A stretch of 57,552 nt of DNA from NCBI GenBank assembly GCA_944372345.1, contig CALVYT010000037.1:1-57552 (forward strand), written 5' to 3'. Of this stretch, positions 38,249 through 47,841 are shown piece after piece (within the stretch, counting starts at the first letter, position 1; every line of letters starts with the position of its first letter). The notes below the pieces were generated by a model. That model was not told the DNA's origin. It was given only the letters and a program-made list of their open reading frames with translations, and made no database searches. The position numbers and the translations under genes were made by a program. The stretch comes from an uncultured Clostridia bacterium (GTDB lineage: Bacteria; Bacillota; Clostridia; Christensenellales; Pumilibacteraceae).

Positions 38249-39100
38249 TTATTCGACGAGCACGCAGCCTTCGAGAGTGGGGTCGCCGGGATCGTCCGAA
38301 TATTTGTTTTCGAGCGCGTAGCCTTCGGGAAGATCTCTGGGCGCGTAACCGGTGATCGAGCGGAACATACGGTTGAAATTGCGTATCGTCGTATAGCCCG
38401 TTTTTATGGAAAGCTCCGTCATCGACGTTCCGGGTTCTTCACGGAGTATCTCCACCGCGTGGCGCACGCGCACGTTGTTGAGGTACTGCGAGAACGTCAT
38501 TCCCATCTGCTTGTGAAAGAGGCGGGAGAAGTACGCCTCGCTGAATCCCGCGAACTCCGCGGCGCGCTCGAACGTATAGTCCGCGTATTTTTCCTCCACG
38601 TCGTCGAGCAGTTTTTTGAGCGTTTTCATCCCCGTCACTTCCGTAGCTGCAGGCACGCGCTTTTCGCCGCGGAACACGGCGATCATCATAAGCTGCGTCA
38701 GAGCGTTCGCCGCCTGCGCGTAGAACGGCGGCTTTTCCCGAAGTTCGTCGCGCACCCGCGCGTATGCGTCGGGAATGAACGACGCGTCGGAAAGCAGGGG
38801 TGACGCGAGCTGTTCGTCCGCGGCGATACCCGCGACGAGCCTGTCGTCGAATATGAACACGAGCAGATAAGTCTCTTCACGCGATCTCATATAGTGCAGT
38901 TCGCCGCTGCGGATATACATTGCGTTTCCTGCGCGGAGAGTATAGCTTTTCCCGCCGCAGAACACGTCTATCTTCCCTCGCTCGACATAGAGCAGTTCGC
39001 AGTCGCGGTGCCAGTGCGGCAGATTGTGCGAGTTGCGGTATTTTCCCACCCATACCTTTTCGTCGCCGTTGTATGTTCGCAGTTCGTGTTTCGCGGGCAT
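38249..39100 (-). CDS. AraC-family transcription regulator
   Basis: A 283-residue regulator with an N-terminal cupin sugar-sensing domain (HNLPHWHRDCELLYVERGKIDVFCGGKSYTLRAGNAMYIRSGELHYM) and a C-terminal double HTH AraC domain (about 185-265; YTFERAAEFAGFSEAYFSRLFHKQMGMTFSQYLNNVRVRHA ... GYTTIRNFNRMFRSITGYAPRD). A further 25-residue tail follows. It is divergent from the beta-galactosidase-gal operon and very likely controls it in response to a galactoside. GGAGGT precedes the ATG. Confidence 0.9.
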   Translation of the reverse strand: MPAKHELRTYNGDEKVWVGKYRNSHNLPHWHRDCELLYVERGKIDVFCGGKSYTLRAGNAMYIRSGELHYMRSREETYLLVFIFDDRLVAGIAADEQLASPLLSDASFIPDAYARVRDELREKPPFYAQAANALTQLMMIAVFRGEKRVPAATEVTGMKTLKKLLDDVEEKYADYTFERAAEFAGFSEAYFSRLFHKQMGMTFSQYLNNVRVRHAVEILREEPGTSMTELSIKTGYTTIRNFNRMFRSITGYAPRDLPEGYALENKYSDDPGDPTLEGCVLVE

Positions 39101-39118
39101 AACCTACCTCCATAATAA

Positions 39119-39147
39119 ATTATACCGCACAGGTCAATAAATGTCAA
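39119..39147 (-). promoter_or_regulatory. Promoter of araC-type regulator, triple ATTGAC repeat
   Basis: On the minus strand TTGACA (39147-39142), 17 bases and TATAAT (39124-39119). ATTGAC occurs three times in phase (near 39159, 39148 and 39138), spaced about one helical turn, which suggests direct-repeat binding sites for the regulator in the divergent region. Confidence 0.65.
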
Positions 39148-39230
39148 TATCTTGTCAATAAATTTCTTTAATCCCGCCTGCGTTTGTGGTATCATATATT
39201 CAAATAAACTTTTATAAAGGGGAGTTGCAA

Positions 39231-41603
39231 ATGAAAGAGATCGACTTTGGCAGTGACTGGCTTTACGCCGAGGAGGGCGGAGAGTTCCGTCCCGTGACGC
39301 TTCCTCACGACGCTATGTTCTATGAACAGCGCGCCGAGGGCAACCCGAGCGGAAAAAACGGGGCTTACTTCGAAGGGAAAGACTATGTATACGTCAAACG
39401 CTTCACGCCGGACAAAGAATGGAAGGGCAGCCGCGTATTCATAGAACTGGAAAGCGTTTATCATAACGCGGAGGTGTGTCTCAACGGCGCGCTCGTCGCG
39501 GGCAGACCGTACGGCTATCTTCCGATAACGGCGGACATAACGGACGGATTGCTCTTCGGCGAAGAGAACGAGCTGCGGGTCACGGCGAAAAACTCCGATC
39601 AGCCCAACGGCAGATGGTACACGGGCGCGGGTATATATCGTCCCGTCCGTCTTTTTGTGCTGCCCGAGCGTCATATCCTGCCGCACGGCGTTAAGATAAA
39701 GACGGATAACGCCGAAACGCGCGAGTTCACGATAACGGTCGCCACGAGCGCGCCCGGAAAGGTAAATGCGGAAATAACGGGCGACGGCGGCGTCATATGG
39801 ACGGGCGAGGCGGAGAGCGACGGCGGCGCCGTGCTTCGCGGCAGGGCGGACGGCGCGCCGCTTTGGTCGGCGGAAAGTCCGTCGCTGCATACCCTGCGCG
39901 TGACGTTCGGCGACGACGGGCGCGAGATACGCTTCGGTTTCCGCACGGTGAGCGTGAGCGCAAAGACGGGTCTGCTCGTCAACGGCGAGCGCGTTCTGCT
40001 CTGCGGCGCGTGCATACATCACGATAACGGTCCGCTGGGCGCGGTCGCGCATCCGTTCGCGGAAGAGCGCAAGGTGCGCCTGATGAAACAGGCGGGGTAC
40101 AACGCCCTGCGTATGGCGCACAACCCGTGCTCGAAAGCCATGCTCGACGCCTGCGACAGACTGGGAATGTATGTGCTTGACGAGTACGTCGATATGTGGT
40201 ATATACATAAGGACAAATACGACTACGCGACTTACCACGCCGACTGGTGGGAGCGCGACCTGAAAGACATCGTGGATAAGGACTACGACCACCCGTCCGT
40301 CATAATGTATTCGACGGGTAACGAAGTCGCGGAAACGGGAGAGCCGCGCGGCATCAAGCTGACGGAGGAGATGACTAATTATCTCCACTCCCTCGACGAC
40401 ACCCGTCCCGTGACGTGCGGCGTCAATATTTTCTTCAACTATCTCTATTCTATGGGAATGGGACAGTACAGCGACAAAAAAGCGGAAAAAGCCGCGCAGT
40501 CCGCGCAGAAGAAAAAGAAGAAAAAGGCGGTGGGCAGCGAGTTCTTCAATAATCTCGCGGGGCTGTTCGGCGCGAAGTTTATGAAGTTCGGCGCGACGCT
40601 CCGCGGCAGCGACAGAAAAACGCGGGACGCGTTCGCGAAAATGGACGTTGCGGGTTACAATTACGGCATTGGCCGTTATAAAAAGGACGTGAAAAAATAC
40701 CCCGACCGCGTGATACTCGGTACGGAAACGTTCTGCTCGGACGCGTATAAGTTCGCCGAGTTCGCGAAAGATCATCCGTCGCTCATCGGCGATTTCGTGT
40801 GGGCGGGAATGGACTATCTCGGAGAAGTGGGTATCGGCAGCTGGGTATACGGCGACCATACGGACGACTTTTCTTTCGGCATCGGTTGGCTGACCGCGGG
40901 CAGCGGCAGAGTGGACATCATCGGCGGCGAGCTCGGCGAAGCCGGATATACCCGCGTTGCGTTCGGACTGGACGATATGCACCTTGCCGTCGTACCCGCG
41001 CACCACGCGGGCAAAAAGCATTCGCCTTCGGCGTGGAAGCACACGAACGCGATGGAAAGCTGGTCGTTCGACGGCTGCGAGGGCGTTAAGACGAAAGCGG
41101 AAGTGTATGCCCGCGCATACAGAGCGGAACTGCTGCTGAACGGCAAAAAGGCGGGCGGCAGGAAGTTCAAGGACGATTGCCGCGTCGTCATTCCCGTGCG
41201 TTATTCGGGCGGAACGCTGACGGCTGTCGCATACGACCGCGACGGCAAAGAGCTGTTCCGCAGGTCGCTGACGACGGCGGGCAAGGAAACCGTGCTGACG
41301 GCGACGCCCGAGGACGCGGAGATAACGGAAGACGGGCTTGCGTATATCCGTCTGCGCTACACCGACGCGGCGGGTACGCTCAAACCAACGGCGCGCGCCC
41401 GCATAAAGGCGAACGCCGAGGGCGGTGAACTGATCGCGCTCGGGCACGCCTGCCCGTATAACCCCGACGGATTCCTCGGCAGCGATACGGACACCTATCT
41501 CGGCGAGGCGCTGGCGGTGGTCAGACCGAACGGAAAAGGAAAAATAGTGCTGACGGCGGAGAGCGAATACGGTACGGCGACGGCGGAAGTAACGGTAAAA
41601 TAA
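39231..41603 (+). CDS. GH2 beta-galactosidase
   Basis: A 790-residue glycoside hydrolase family 2 enzyme, cytoplasmic (no signal peptide), cleaving beta-galactosides to galactose. It has an N-terminal jelly-roll sugar-binding domain (VTLPHDAMFYEQR, VFIELESVYHNAEVCLNG, GRWYTGAGIYRPV), an immunoglobulin-like domain, and a TIM barrel with the acid/base Glu365 in STGNEVAE and nucleophile Glu499 in LGTETFCSD. A Lys-rich insert (QKKKKKKAVG, about 425-435) lies in the barrel. The C-terminal beta domains are typical. GGGGAG fixes the start at 39231. It is first in an operon with a mutarotase, GalK-GalT and GalE. Confidence 0.88.
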   Translation: MKEIDFGSDWLYAEEGGEFRPVTLPHDAMFYEQRAEGNPSGKNGAYFEGKDYVYVKRFTPDKEWKGSRVFIELESVYHNAEVCLNGALVAGRPYGYLPITADITDGLLFGEENELRVTAKNSDQPNGRWYTGAGIYRPVRLFVLPERHILPHGVKIKTDNAETREFTITVATSAPGKVNAEITGDGGVIWTGEAESDGGAVLRGRADGAPLWSAESPSLHTLRVTFGDDGREIRFGFRTVSVSAKTGLLVNGERVLLCGACIHHDNGPLGAVAHPFAEERKVRLMKQAGYNALRMAHNPCSKAMLDACDRLGMYVLDEYVDMWYIHKDKYDYATYHADWWERDLKDIVDKDYDHPSVIMYSTGNEVAETGEPRGIKLTEEMTNYLHSLDDTRPVTCGVNIFFNYLYSMGMGQYSDKKAEKAAQSAQKKKKKKAVGSEFFNNLAGLFGAKFMKFGATLRGSDRKTRDAFAKMDVAGYNYGIGRYKKDVKKYPDRVILGTETFCSDAYKFAEFAKDHPSLIGDFVWAGMDYLGEVGIGSWVYGDHTDDFSFGIGWLTAGSGRVDIIGGELGEAGYTRVAFGLDDMHLAVVPAHHAGKKHSPSAWKHTNAMESWSFDGCEGVKTKAEVYARAYRAELLLNGKKAGGRKFKDDCRVVIPVRYSGGTLTAVAYDRDGKELFRRSLTTAGKETVLTATPEDAEITEDGLAYIRLRYTDAAGTLKPTARARIKANAEGGELIALGHACPYNPDGFLGSDTDTYLGEALAVVRPNGKGKIVLTAESEYGTATAEVTVK

Positions 41604-41624
41604 CGCGCGCGAAGCGGAGAAAAT

Positions 41625-42491
41625 ATGGAGCTGAAAATTCAAAGCGGGGATACGACCGCCGTGATAGACACATACGGAGGCAAACTCGTGAGCCTGATCT
41701 CTGGCGGAAGAGAGTACATATGGCGGGAAACGTACTGCTACTGGCCCGACAGGGCGGGCGTGCTGTTCCCGACGTGCGGGCGGTTGTACGGCGGCGGGAT
41801 AACGTATCGCGGCAAACGGTACGATATGCCGCTGCACGGGTTCGCCTATACGTCCGAATTTGGCGTGGAGGAGCATTCTCCGCATTCGCTGACGCTCACG
41901 CTGCGCAACAGTCCGGAAACGCTGCGGATATATCCGTTCGAGTTCGTTCTGCGCGTGACGTATGCGCTTTCGGGCAGCCGTCTGGACGTGACTGCGAACG
42001 CGGAAAACGTCGGCGGCGAGGATATGTACTGCTCGATCGGCTTTCATCCGTGGCTCAAAGTGCCGTTTTCTGACGGTGTGGACTACGAGGAATGCCGCGT
42101 GGCGTTCCCTCTGGCGGTCGACGCCTGCCATTGCGTGATGAGCGGCGGAGTGCTCGACACTCTGTTACGGGAGTCCTGCCTGCAAAACGGCGAACTGCGG
42201 CTGAAACACTCGCTGTTCGACAACGACGCATATATGCTGTCGGGAACGGGCGGGAAAGCGGTGATAGAATGCGGCGAGGATTCGGTCGCGCTTTCCTACG
42301 GCGGTATGCCGTATATAGGTTTCTGGCATATGGAAAGGACGAACGCGGATCTGCTCTGCATAGAGCCGATGACGGCTCTTCCGGGCAGAGAGGGCGTGAC
42401 AGAGGACTGGCAGACGCGTCCGGACGTGACGCTCGTGCCGCCGGGCGGGAGCGCGACGGCAACGGTCAGCATAGAAACGGGTATAAAATAA
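41625..42491 (+). CDS. Aldose 1-epimerase family (galactose mutarotase-like)
   Basis: A 288-residue beta-sandwich protein of the aldose epimerase superfamily that interconverts alpha and beta anomers of galactose. This supplies alpha-galactose to galactokinase. Key residues are visible: the basic pair region GRLYGGGITYRGKRYDMPLHGFAY, the catalytic His in SIGFHPWLKVPF, and the catalytic Glu near the C-terminus in LLCIEPMTALPGR. It lies 21 bases after the beta-galactosidase and 15 bases before the GalK-GalT fusion. Confidence 0.85.
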   Translation: MELKIQSGDTTAVIDTYGGKLVSLISGGREYIWRETYCYWPDRAGVLFPTCGRLYGGGITYRGKRYDMPLHGFAYTSEFGVEEHSPHSLTLTLRNSPETLRIYPFEFVLRVTYALSGSRLDVTANAENVGGEDMYCSIGFHPWLKVPFSDGVDYEECRVAFPLAVDACHCVMSGGVLDTLLRESCLQNGELRLKHSLFDNDAYMLSGTGGKAVIECGEDSVALSYGGMPYIGFWHMERTNADLLCIEPMTALPGREGVTEDWQTRPDVTLVPPGGSATATVSIETGIK

Positions 42492-42506
42492 TCGGGTAAT
42501 AATATT

Positions 42507-45131
42507 ATGAATAAACGGGAAAACGCGGATTTATTTGAAAAACTGTTCGGCGCGCCTTGCACCGACGTTTACTCCGCGGCGGGAAGGGTGAATATCATAG
42601 GCGAGCATATCGACTACTGCGGCGGCAGAGTGCTGCCCGCGGCGATAGGGCTGCGCTGCGACGTGTACGCGCGTAAAACGGGGTCGGGCGTCATAAGGAT
42701 AGCCGCGACCACGTTCGGGCGCGTCGAAACGCTTGACATTTCCTCGCTTACGCGGTATAAAGATTTAGAGTGGGGAAGATATCAGGCGGGCGTGGCGTAT
42801 ATAATGCAGTCGGAGGGGTACGACCTCGTCGGCTGCGACCTGCTGTACGACTGTTCCGTGCCGTTCGGCAGCGGGCTTTCCAGCTCCGCCGCGATAGAGG
42901 TCGCGACGGCGGTCGCTCTCGCCGCGACAGCGGGGCAGCCGCTCGACCCCGTCAAAGCCGCGCTTATGTCGCGCCGCGCGGAGAACGAGTACTGCGGCGT
43001 GGCGTGCGGAATAATGGATCAGTTCGCAAGCGCGATGGGAAAAAAGAACGCCGCGGTGCTGCTCGACTGCAGAACATTGGAGTGCGAGTACATACCGTTC
43101 GACCTCGGCGGCTACGTCATGGTCATAACGGACAGCAACAAACGCCACAGCCTGACGGACGGCAAATACAACGAACGCCGCGCGGAAACGGACGAGGGAC
43201 TTAAAACGATCGCGGAGCACTATAACGTGACCTGCCTTGCGGAAGTCACTCCCGAGATGTTCGGGCGCGTGCGCGGTTTTCTCCGCCCGATCGTGGCGAA
43301 GCGCGTCGAACACGTCGTGTGCGAGTGCGGGCGCGTGGAGCGCGCGGCGGACGCCTTGCGCCGCGGCGACATAACGGAACTCGGCAGACTGCTTGACGAG
43401 TCGCACGAGTCGCTCTCCTCGCTTTACGAAGTGACGGGCAAAGAGCTCGATACGCTCGTCCGCATAGAGCGTTCCCGCCCGGGCTGCATAGGCGCGCGGA
43501 TGACGGGCGCGGGGTTCGGCGGCAGTACGATAGCCGTCGTGCGCGCGGACGCCGTCGACGGCTTTATGCGGGAAACGGCGGAGCTGTATAAAAAGGAAAC
43601 GGGTTACGCCCCGACGTTCTACCGCACGGCGGCGTCGGACGGTATCACGCGGGAAAATATGCTCGGGCTTTACATTCCCGATTTCCTGCTGTATGCGGAG
43701 AAAAAGCTGGGTCTGCCCGCAGCCGACCGCGTATACGCCGCGAACTCGATCCTTCGCTGCCTCGGCGAGGAGTCGTACGAAGAATGCGACGGAGCGAAGT
43801 GCGCGGAGAGCGCGTCCGAAGCCGTATACCGGCTGCGCGGTTTCGCGGAAGCCCGCGGCGCGGACGGCGGTGCGGAATATATCGAGTCCGAACTGTTCGA
43901 CCGGGTTATGCCCCGTCCTTCGCGGCTTATAGCGTCCTTCCGCCGCGTCTGCGGCAGGAACGCGGAAAAGGCGTTCGACGCGTTCTACGATCTTTGCGTC
44001 GCCTGCGATTACGTGAAAAGTGCGGCGATAGCGCGGAACAAACGGTGGAAAGCGGAGGGTACGCGCCGCCCGATAGAGGTCACGATAAATCTCTCCAAAC
44101 CCGAGAAGAACAACAGGCAGACGGCGAAACTGCGCGGAGCGTCCGCGGGTTACCCGAAGTGTATGATCTGCGCGGAAAACGAGGGATATGCCGGGCAGGG
44201 CAGGTGCAGGCAGACGCTGCGCACCGTCCCGCTGAAAATAAACGGCGGCGACTGGTTCTGGCAGTTCTCGCCGTATGCGTATTTCGACAGGCACGGCATA
44301 GCGATAAACCGCACGCACACGCCGATGACGCTCGACTCCTCGACGGCTGCCAAGCTCGCGGATTTCGTCGACGGCGTACCCGGGTATTTCATAGGCTGCA
44401 ACGCGCCGCTGCCCATAGTCGGCGGTTCGATACTCGCCCACGAGCATTTCCAGGGCGGCAAATATTTCTTCCCGATGTTCGGCTGCGCTCTTCGGAGCGC
44501 GCGCAGGACGGGCGGCGCGGAGGTCGGCGTGCTCGACTGGTATAACAGCGTCGTGACCGTCCGCACGTCCGACCGCGAAGAACTGATAAGGCTGTGTAAC
44601 GCGGTCATCTCGAAGTGGAACGGCTATTCCGTTCCCGAACTCGACATAATCGCGTCCGACGGCGAGCAGCATAACACCGCGACGTTCATAATGCGAAGGG
44701 ACGGCGGGGAGTACGTCGCGTATATCATACTCCGCAACAACAGATGCGACGCGCGTTATCCCGACGGGATATTCCACGCCCACCCCGAATATATGAACAT
44801 AAAGAGCGAGTCGATAGGACTTATCGAAGCTATGGGTATGTTTATACTGCCCGCGCGGCTGGACAGACAGCTCGCGGAAGTAGCGCAGGTGCTGACGGGC
44901 GAACGCGCCGAGCTCTCCGAAGACTCGGCGGTCCACCGCGGAATGACCGAGCGGCTGAAAGCGGAGCACGGCACGGGGCTGACGAAAGAGGAAGCGCAGC
45001 GCGTCGTGCGCCGCGCGGTGGACTCGGCGTGCGAGCACATACTCGAAAACACCGCGGTGTTCAAAGAGAACGAAACAGGCAGGGCGGCGTTCGAAGCATT
45101 CGTGACGACCGCGCTCGAAGCGGCGGAGTGA
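42507..45131 (+). CDS. Fused galactokinase - galactose-1-P uridylyltransferase
   Basis: An 874-residue fusion of two Leloir enzymes. Residues 1 to about 390 are galactokinase (GHMP kinase): [37 protein letters not shown] (ATP loop), and [17 protein letters not shown]. Residues about 395-874 are a class II (Bacillota-type) GalT, with [15 protein letters not shown], the active-site HEHFQGG (His645, His647) and FHAHPEY. Both domains look complete. The product converts galactose to galactose-1-P and then to UDP-galactose in one polypeptide. The usual galK motif GEHTDY is GEHIDY here. No frameshift is needed. Confidence 0.9.
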   Translation: MNKRENADLFEKLFGAPCTDVYSAAGRVNIIGEHIDYCGGRVLPAAIGLRCDVYARKTGSGVIRIAATTFGRVETLDISSLTRYKDLEWGRYQAGVAYIMQSEGYDLVGCDLLYDCSVPFGSGLSSSAAIEVATAVALAATAGQPLDPVKAALMSRRAENEYCGVACGIMDQFASAMGKKNAAVLLDCRTLECEYIPFDLGGYVMVITDSNKRHSLTDGKYNERRAETDEGLKTIAEHYNVTCLAEVTPEMFGRVRGFLRPIVAKRVEHVVCECGRVERAADALRRGDITELGRLLDESHESLSSLYEVTGKELDTLVRIERSRPGCIGARMTGAGFGGSTIAVVRADAVDGFMRETAELYKKETGYAPTFYRTAASDGITRENMLGLYIPDFLLYAEKKLGLPAADRVYAANSILRCLGEESYEECDGAKCAESASEAVYRLRGFAEARGADGGAEYIESELFDRVMPRPSRLIASFRRVCGRNAEKAFDAFYDLCVACDYVKSAAIARNKRWKAEGTRRPIEVTINLSKPEKNNRQTAKLRGASAGYPKCMICAENEGYAGQGRCRQTLRTVPLKINGGDWFWQFSPYAYFDRHGIAINRTHTPMTLDSSTAAKLADFVDGVPGYFIGCNAPLPIVGGSILAHEHFQGGKYFFPMFGCALRSARRTGGAEVGVLDWYNSVVTVRTSDREELIRLCNAVISKWNGYSVPELDIIASDGEQHNTATFIMRRDGGEYVAYIILRNNRCDARYPDGIFHAHPEYMNIKSESIGLIEAMGMFILPARLDRQLAEVAQVLTGERAELSEDSAVHRGMTERLKAEHGTGLTKEEAQRVVRRAVDSACEHILENTAVFKENETGRAAFEAFVTTALEAAE

Positions 45132-45150
45132 CCGCCGGGAGGAGAAGCAT

Positions 45151-46170
45151 ATGAAGACCGTACTTGTAACGGGCGGAGCGGGTTTTATCGGCTCGCATAC
45201 CGTCGTGGAACTGCTTTCGGGCGGCTATGAAGTCGTCGTCGTCGACAACCTGTGCAATTCCTGCGAAGAGGCTCTGCGCCGCGTGCGCGCCATCACGGGA
45301 AGGGAACTTACATTCTATAACGCCGACATACGCGACCGCGCGGCTGTGGAGCGGATATTCGCGTCGCATAAGATAGACGCCGTCATACATTTCGCGGGGC
45401 TGAAAGCGGTGGGCGAGAGCTGCCGCAAGCCTCTCGAATATTACGATAATAATATCGGCGGCACGCTCGTACTGCTCGAAACGATGCGCGACAACGGCGT
45501 AAAGACGATAGTTTTTTCCTCGTCGGCGACGGTCTACGGCGTTCCCGAACGTCTGCCGCTCGACGAAAGCTGCCGCACGGGCGGAGTCACCAATCCTTAC
45601 GGCGCGACGAAGTATTACCTCGAAGGCGTGCTGACCGACGTGTGGAAAGCGGATAACGAGTGGAACGTAGTCCTCCTCCGCTATTTCAACCCCGTCGGCG
45701 CGCACGAGAGCGGGCTGATAGGCGAGGATCCCAAGGGCATACCCAACAACCTGATGCCGTACGTCGCGCAGGTCGCGAGCGGCAAACTGGATAAGATCCG
45801 CGTGTTCGGCAACGACTACGCCACCCCCGACGGCACGGGCGTGCGCGACTATATCCACGTCGTGGATCTCGCGCGCGGTCATCTCGCCGCGCTGACTCAC
45901 TGCACCTCGCCGGGCGTGCATATCTACAATCTCGGCACCGGGAAAGGGTACAGCGTGCTCGACCTTATCCGTGCGTTTGAAAAAGCGTGCGGCAAAAAAC
46001 TGCCCTACGAGATATGCCCTCGCAGGAGCGGCGACGTGGACGCGAACTACGCCTGCCCCGACAAAGCCGCGAAAGAGCTCGGCTGGACGGCGGAGTACGG
46101 CCTCGAACGTATGTGCGCCGACCAGTGGCGCTGGCAGTCGAAAAACCCGCTCGGCTATAACGCGGAATAA
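45151..46170 (+). CDS. galE: UDP-glucose 4-epimerase
   Basis: A 339-residue short-chain-dehydrogenase-type epimerase using bound NAD to interconvert UDP-galactose and UDP-glucose, completing the Leloir pathway. It has the Rossmann [11 protein letters not shown] loop, [10 protein letters not shown], the catalytic Ser/Tyr/Lys in FSSSATVYG and [11 protein letters not shown], and the [18 protein letters not shown] substrate region. GGGAGGAG precedes the ATG. It is the last gene of the operon and is closed by a terminator. Confidence 0.95.
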   Translation: MKTVLVTGGAGFIGSHTVVELLSGGYEVVVVDNLCNSCEEALRRVRAITGRELTFYNADIRDRAAVERIFASHKIDAVIHFAGLKAVGESCRKPLEYYDNNIGGTLVLLETMRDNGVKTIVFSSSATVYGVPERLPLDESCRTGGVTNPYGATKYYLEGVLTDVWKADNEWNVVLLRYFNPVGAHESGLIGEDPKGIPNNLMPYVAQVASGKLDKIRVFGNDYATPDGTGVRDYIHVVDLARGHLAALTHCTSPGVHIYNLGTGKGYSVLDLIRAFEKACGKKLPYEICPRRSGDVDANYACPDKAAKELGWTAEYGLERMCADQWRWQSKNPLGYNAE

Positions 46171-46213
46171 GCGCTCTGCGTATTTTCCGCGCCGAACCGA
46201 CCGAAACAATACG

Positions 46214-46239
46214 GACCGACCCCGCGGGGTCGGTCTTTT
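46214..46239 (+). terminator. Terminator of the gal operon
   Basis: Stem GACCGACCCC / GGGGTCGGTC followed by TTTTC. Confidence 0.85.
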
Positions 46240-46388
46240 CCCGCGCGTGAAATGCCGTATAACGGGGCGGGATATGCGTAATTTCCGCCGCAATTCCGCC
46301 GTTTACGAAAAAACCCGTGCAAAACGCTTTATTTATTTATCCGGATAAAGTATAATAGAACGGTAAGTAACCGAAAAGGGGACACGGA

Positions 46389-47837
46389 ATGAAAGCAAAA
46401 AGGATAGTAACTCTCATTCTCTGCGCAATGCTCGTGGCGGGGCTGGCGTTCGTGCTGCCCGCGACGATGACGGGCTGCGGGGACGCGCTCCGCATAGGCT
46501 ATACGCTTTACGAGCCGATGAACTACGTCGATGAGGACGGGGAGCTGACCGGACACGACGTCGAGTTTGCCGAAAAGGCGCTCGGCGAGCTCGGGTACGA
46601 CTATGAATTCGTCCGCATAGAGTGGGACAAGAAGGTGCTCGAACTCAATTCGGGCAATATCGACCTGATCTGGAACGGAATGACGATCACCGAGGAGTTG
46701 CAGAACGCCATGCTGATCTCCGATCCGTATATGATCAACCGTCAGGTCATAGTGGTGCAGACGGAGGATCTCGGGCTGTATTCCTCGCCCGAGGATCTGC
46801 TTTCCGCGGGGTCGATAGTATTCGAGAGCGGAAGCGCCGCCGACACCGTTCTTCACGAGATAGAAGGCATAGACGAAAGCATCCTCAAAGGCGCGACTTC
46901 GCAGGCGACGGCGTTCAACGAAGTGCTCTCGGGCGCGTCCGACGTGGCTGTCGTTGATGTGACGATGGCGGACACAATGCTCGCGCCGGGCACCGATTAC
47001 TCCGAAAGACTGTCGTATAAGGATATAGGCTTTCCCGCGGAGGAATACGGCATAGGTATGCGCGACGACGAGGAGGGCAGGATCCTTCTCGAACAGCTCA
47101 ACGGCAAGATAGCCGAATACAGAGAGGACGGTACGCTTGCCGCGCTGTACGACAAATACATAGGCAATCCGTCGTCGGGCGAGGGCGGCGGCGTTTCGTT
47201 CGGCGAGGTGACGCTGTCGCTGCTGTCAGGCTTCGGCACTACCTGCCTGATATTCCTCGTGACGCTCGGCTGCGCGCTCCCGCTCGGGCTGCTGATCTCG
47301 TTCGGCACGATGTCGCGGTTCAAGTGGCTGCGCGGTCTGCTCAAAACGATAATATGGATAGTGCGCGGCGTGCCGCTGATGCTGCTCGTCATCACTATAT
47401 ACTACGTCCCGGGCATAATCACGGGCGCGGTGGTGATGCCCGCTCTCGCCGCGGTGTTCGTCGCGTTCGTGATAAACTACGCGTGCTATTTCTCCGAAAT
47501 ATTCCGCGGAGGGATAGAGAGCATATCCAAAGGTCAGTACGAGGCGGGTCAGGTGCTCGGGATGACGAAAGCGCAGATATTCTTCCGCGTCGTGCTCGCG
47601 CAGGTGGTCAAACGCATAATCCCGCCTATGTCCAACGAGATAATAACGCTCGTCAAAGACACGGCGCTCGCCCGCGTCATACTCGTCGAGGAGATAATAC
47701 TCCGCGCGGAGGACTTCATCGTGCGCGGGTTCATCTGGCCTCTGTTTTACAGCGCGCTGTTCTACCTCGTGTTCGTAGGCGTGCTCACGCTCGTATTCCG
47801 CGCCGCGGAAAAGAAGCTGTCTTATTTCAAGGTGTGA
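46389..47837 (+). CDS. Amino-acid ABC transporter: binding protein-permease fusion
   Basis: A 482-residue fusion. Residues 1-30 are a signal with lipobox-like TMTGC. Residues 31-260 form a type 3 solute-binding domain (LRIGYTLYEPMNYVDEDGELTGHDVEFAEKAL ... LIWNGMTIT ... DVAVVDVTMADTML). Residues 270-482 are a GlnP/HisM-type permease with several transmembrane helices and the EAA loop EAGQVLGMTKAQIFFRVVLAQ. Such SBP-permease fusions are known for polar amino-acid importers of lactobacilli and others, giving two binding domains per transporter. The ligand is not readable. The ATPase follows four bases after the stop. Confidence 0.9.
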   Translation: MKAKRIVTLILCAMLVAGLAFVLPATMTGCGDALRIGYTLYEPMNYVDEDGELTGHDVEFAEKALGELGYDYEFVRIEWDKKVLELNSGNIDLIWNGMTITEELQNAMLISDPYMINRQVIVVQTEDLGLYSSPEDLLSAGSIVFESGSAADTVLHEIEGIDESILKGATSQATAFNEVLSGASDVAVVDVTMADTMLAPGTDYSERLSYKDIGFPAEEYGIGMRDDEEGRILLEQLNGKIAEYREDGTLAALYDKYIGNPSSGEGGGVSFGEVTLSLLSGFGTTCLIFLVTLGCALPLGLLISFGTMSRFKWLRGLLKTIIWIVRGVPLMLLVITIYYVPGIITGAVVMPALAAVFVAFVINYACYFSEIFRGGIESISKGQYEAGQVLGMTKAQIFFRVVLAQVVKRIIPPMSNEIITLVKDTALARVILVEEIILRAEDFIVRGFIWPLFYSALFYLVFVGVLTLVFRAAEKKLSYFKV

Positions 47838-47841
47838 CGTT

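Noticed and set aside
39192..42131. A 979-codon open frame on the minus strand opposite the beta-galactosidase and mutarotase genes
   Set aside because: It is an antisense shadow caused by GC-rich codon bias. The translation is Arg/His-rich without domains, while the plus strand carries complete catalytic motifs.
42765..45038. A 757-codon minus-strand frame opposite galK-galT
   Set aside because: The sense strand contains both enzyme domains in full. The antisense frame has no motif and no ribosome binding site.
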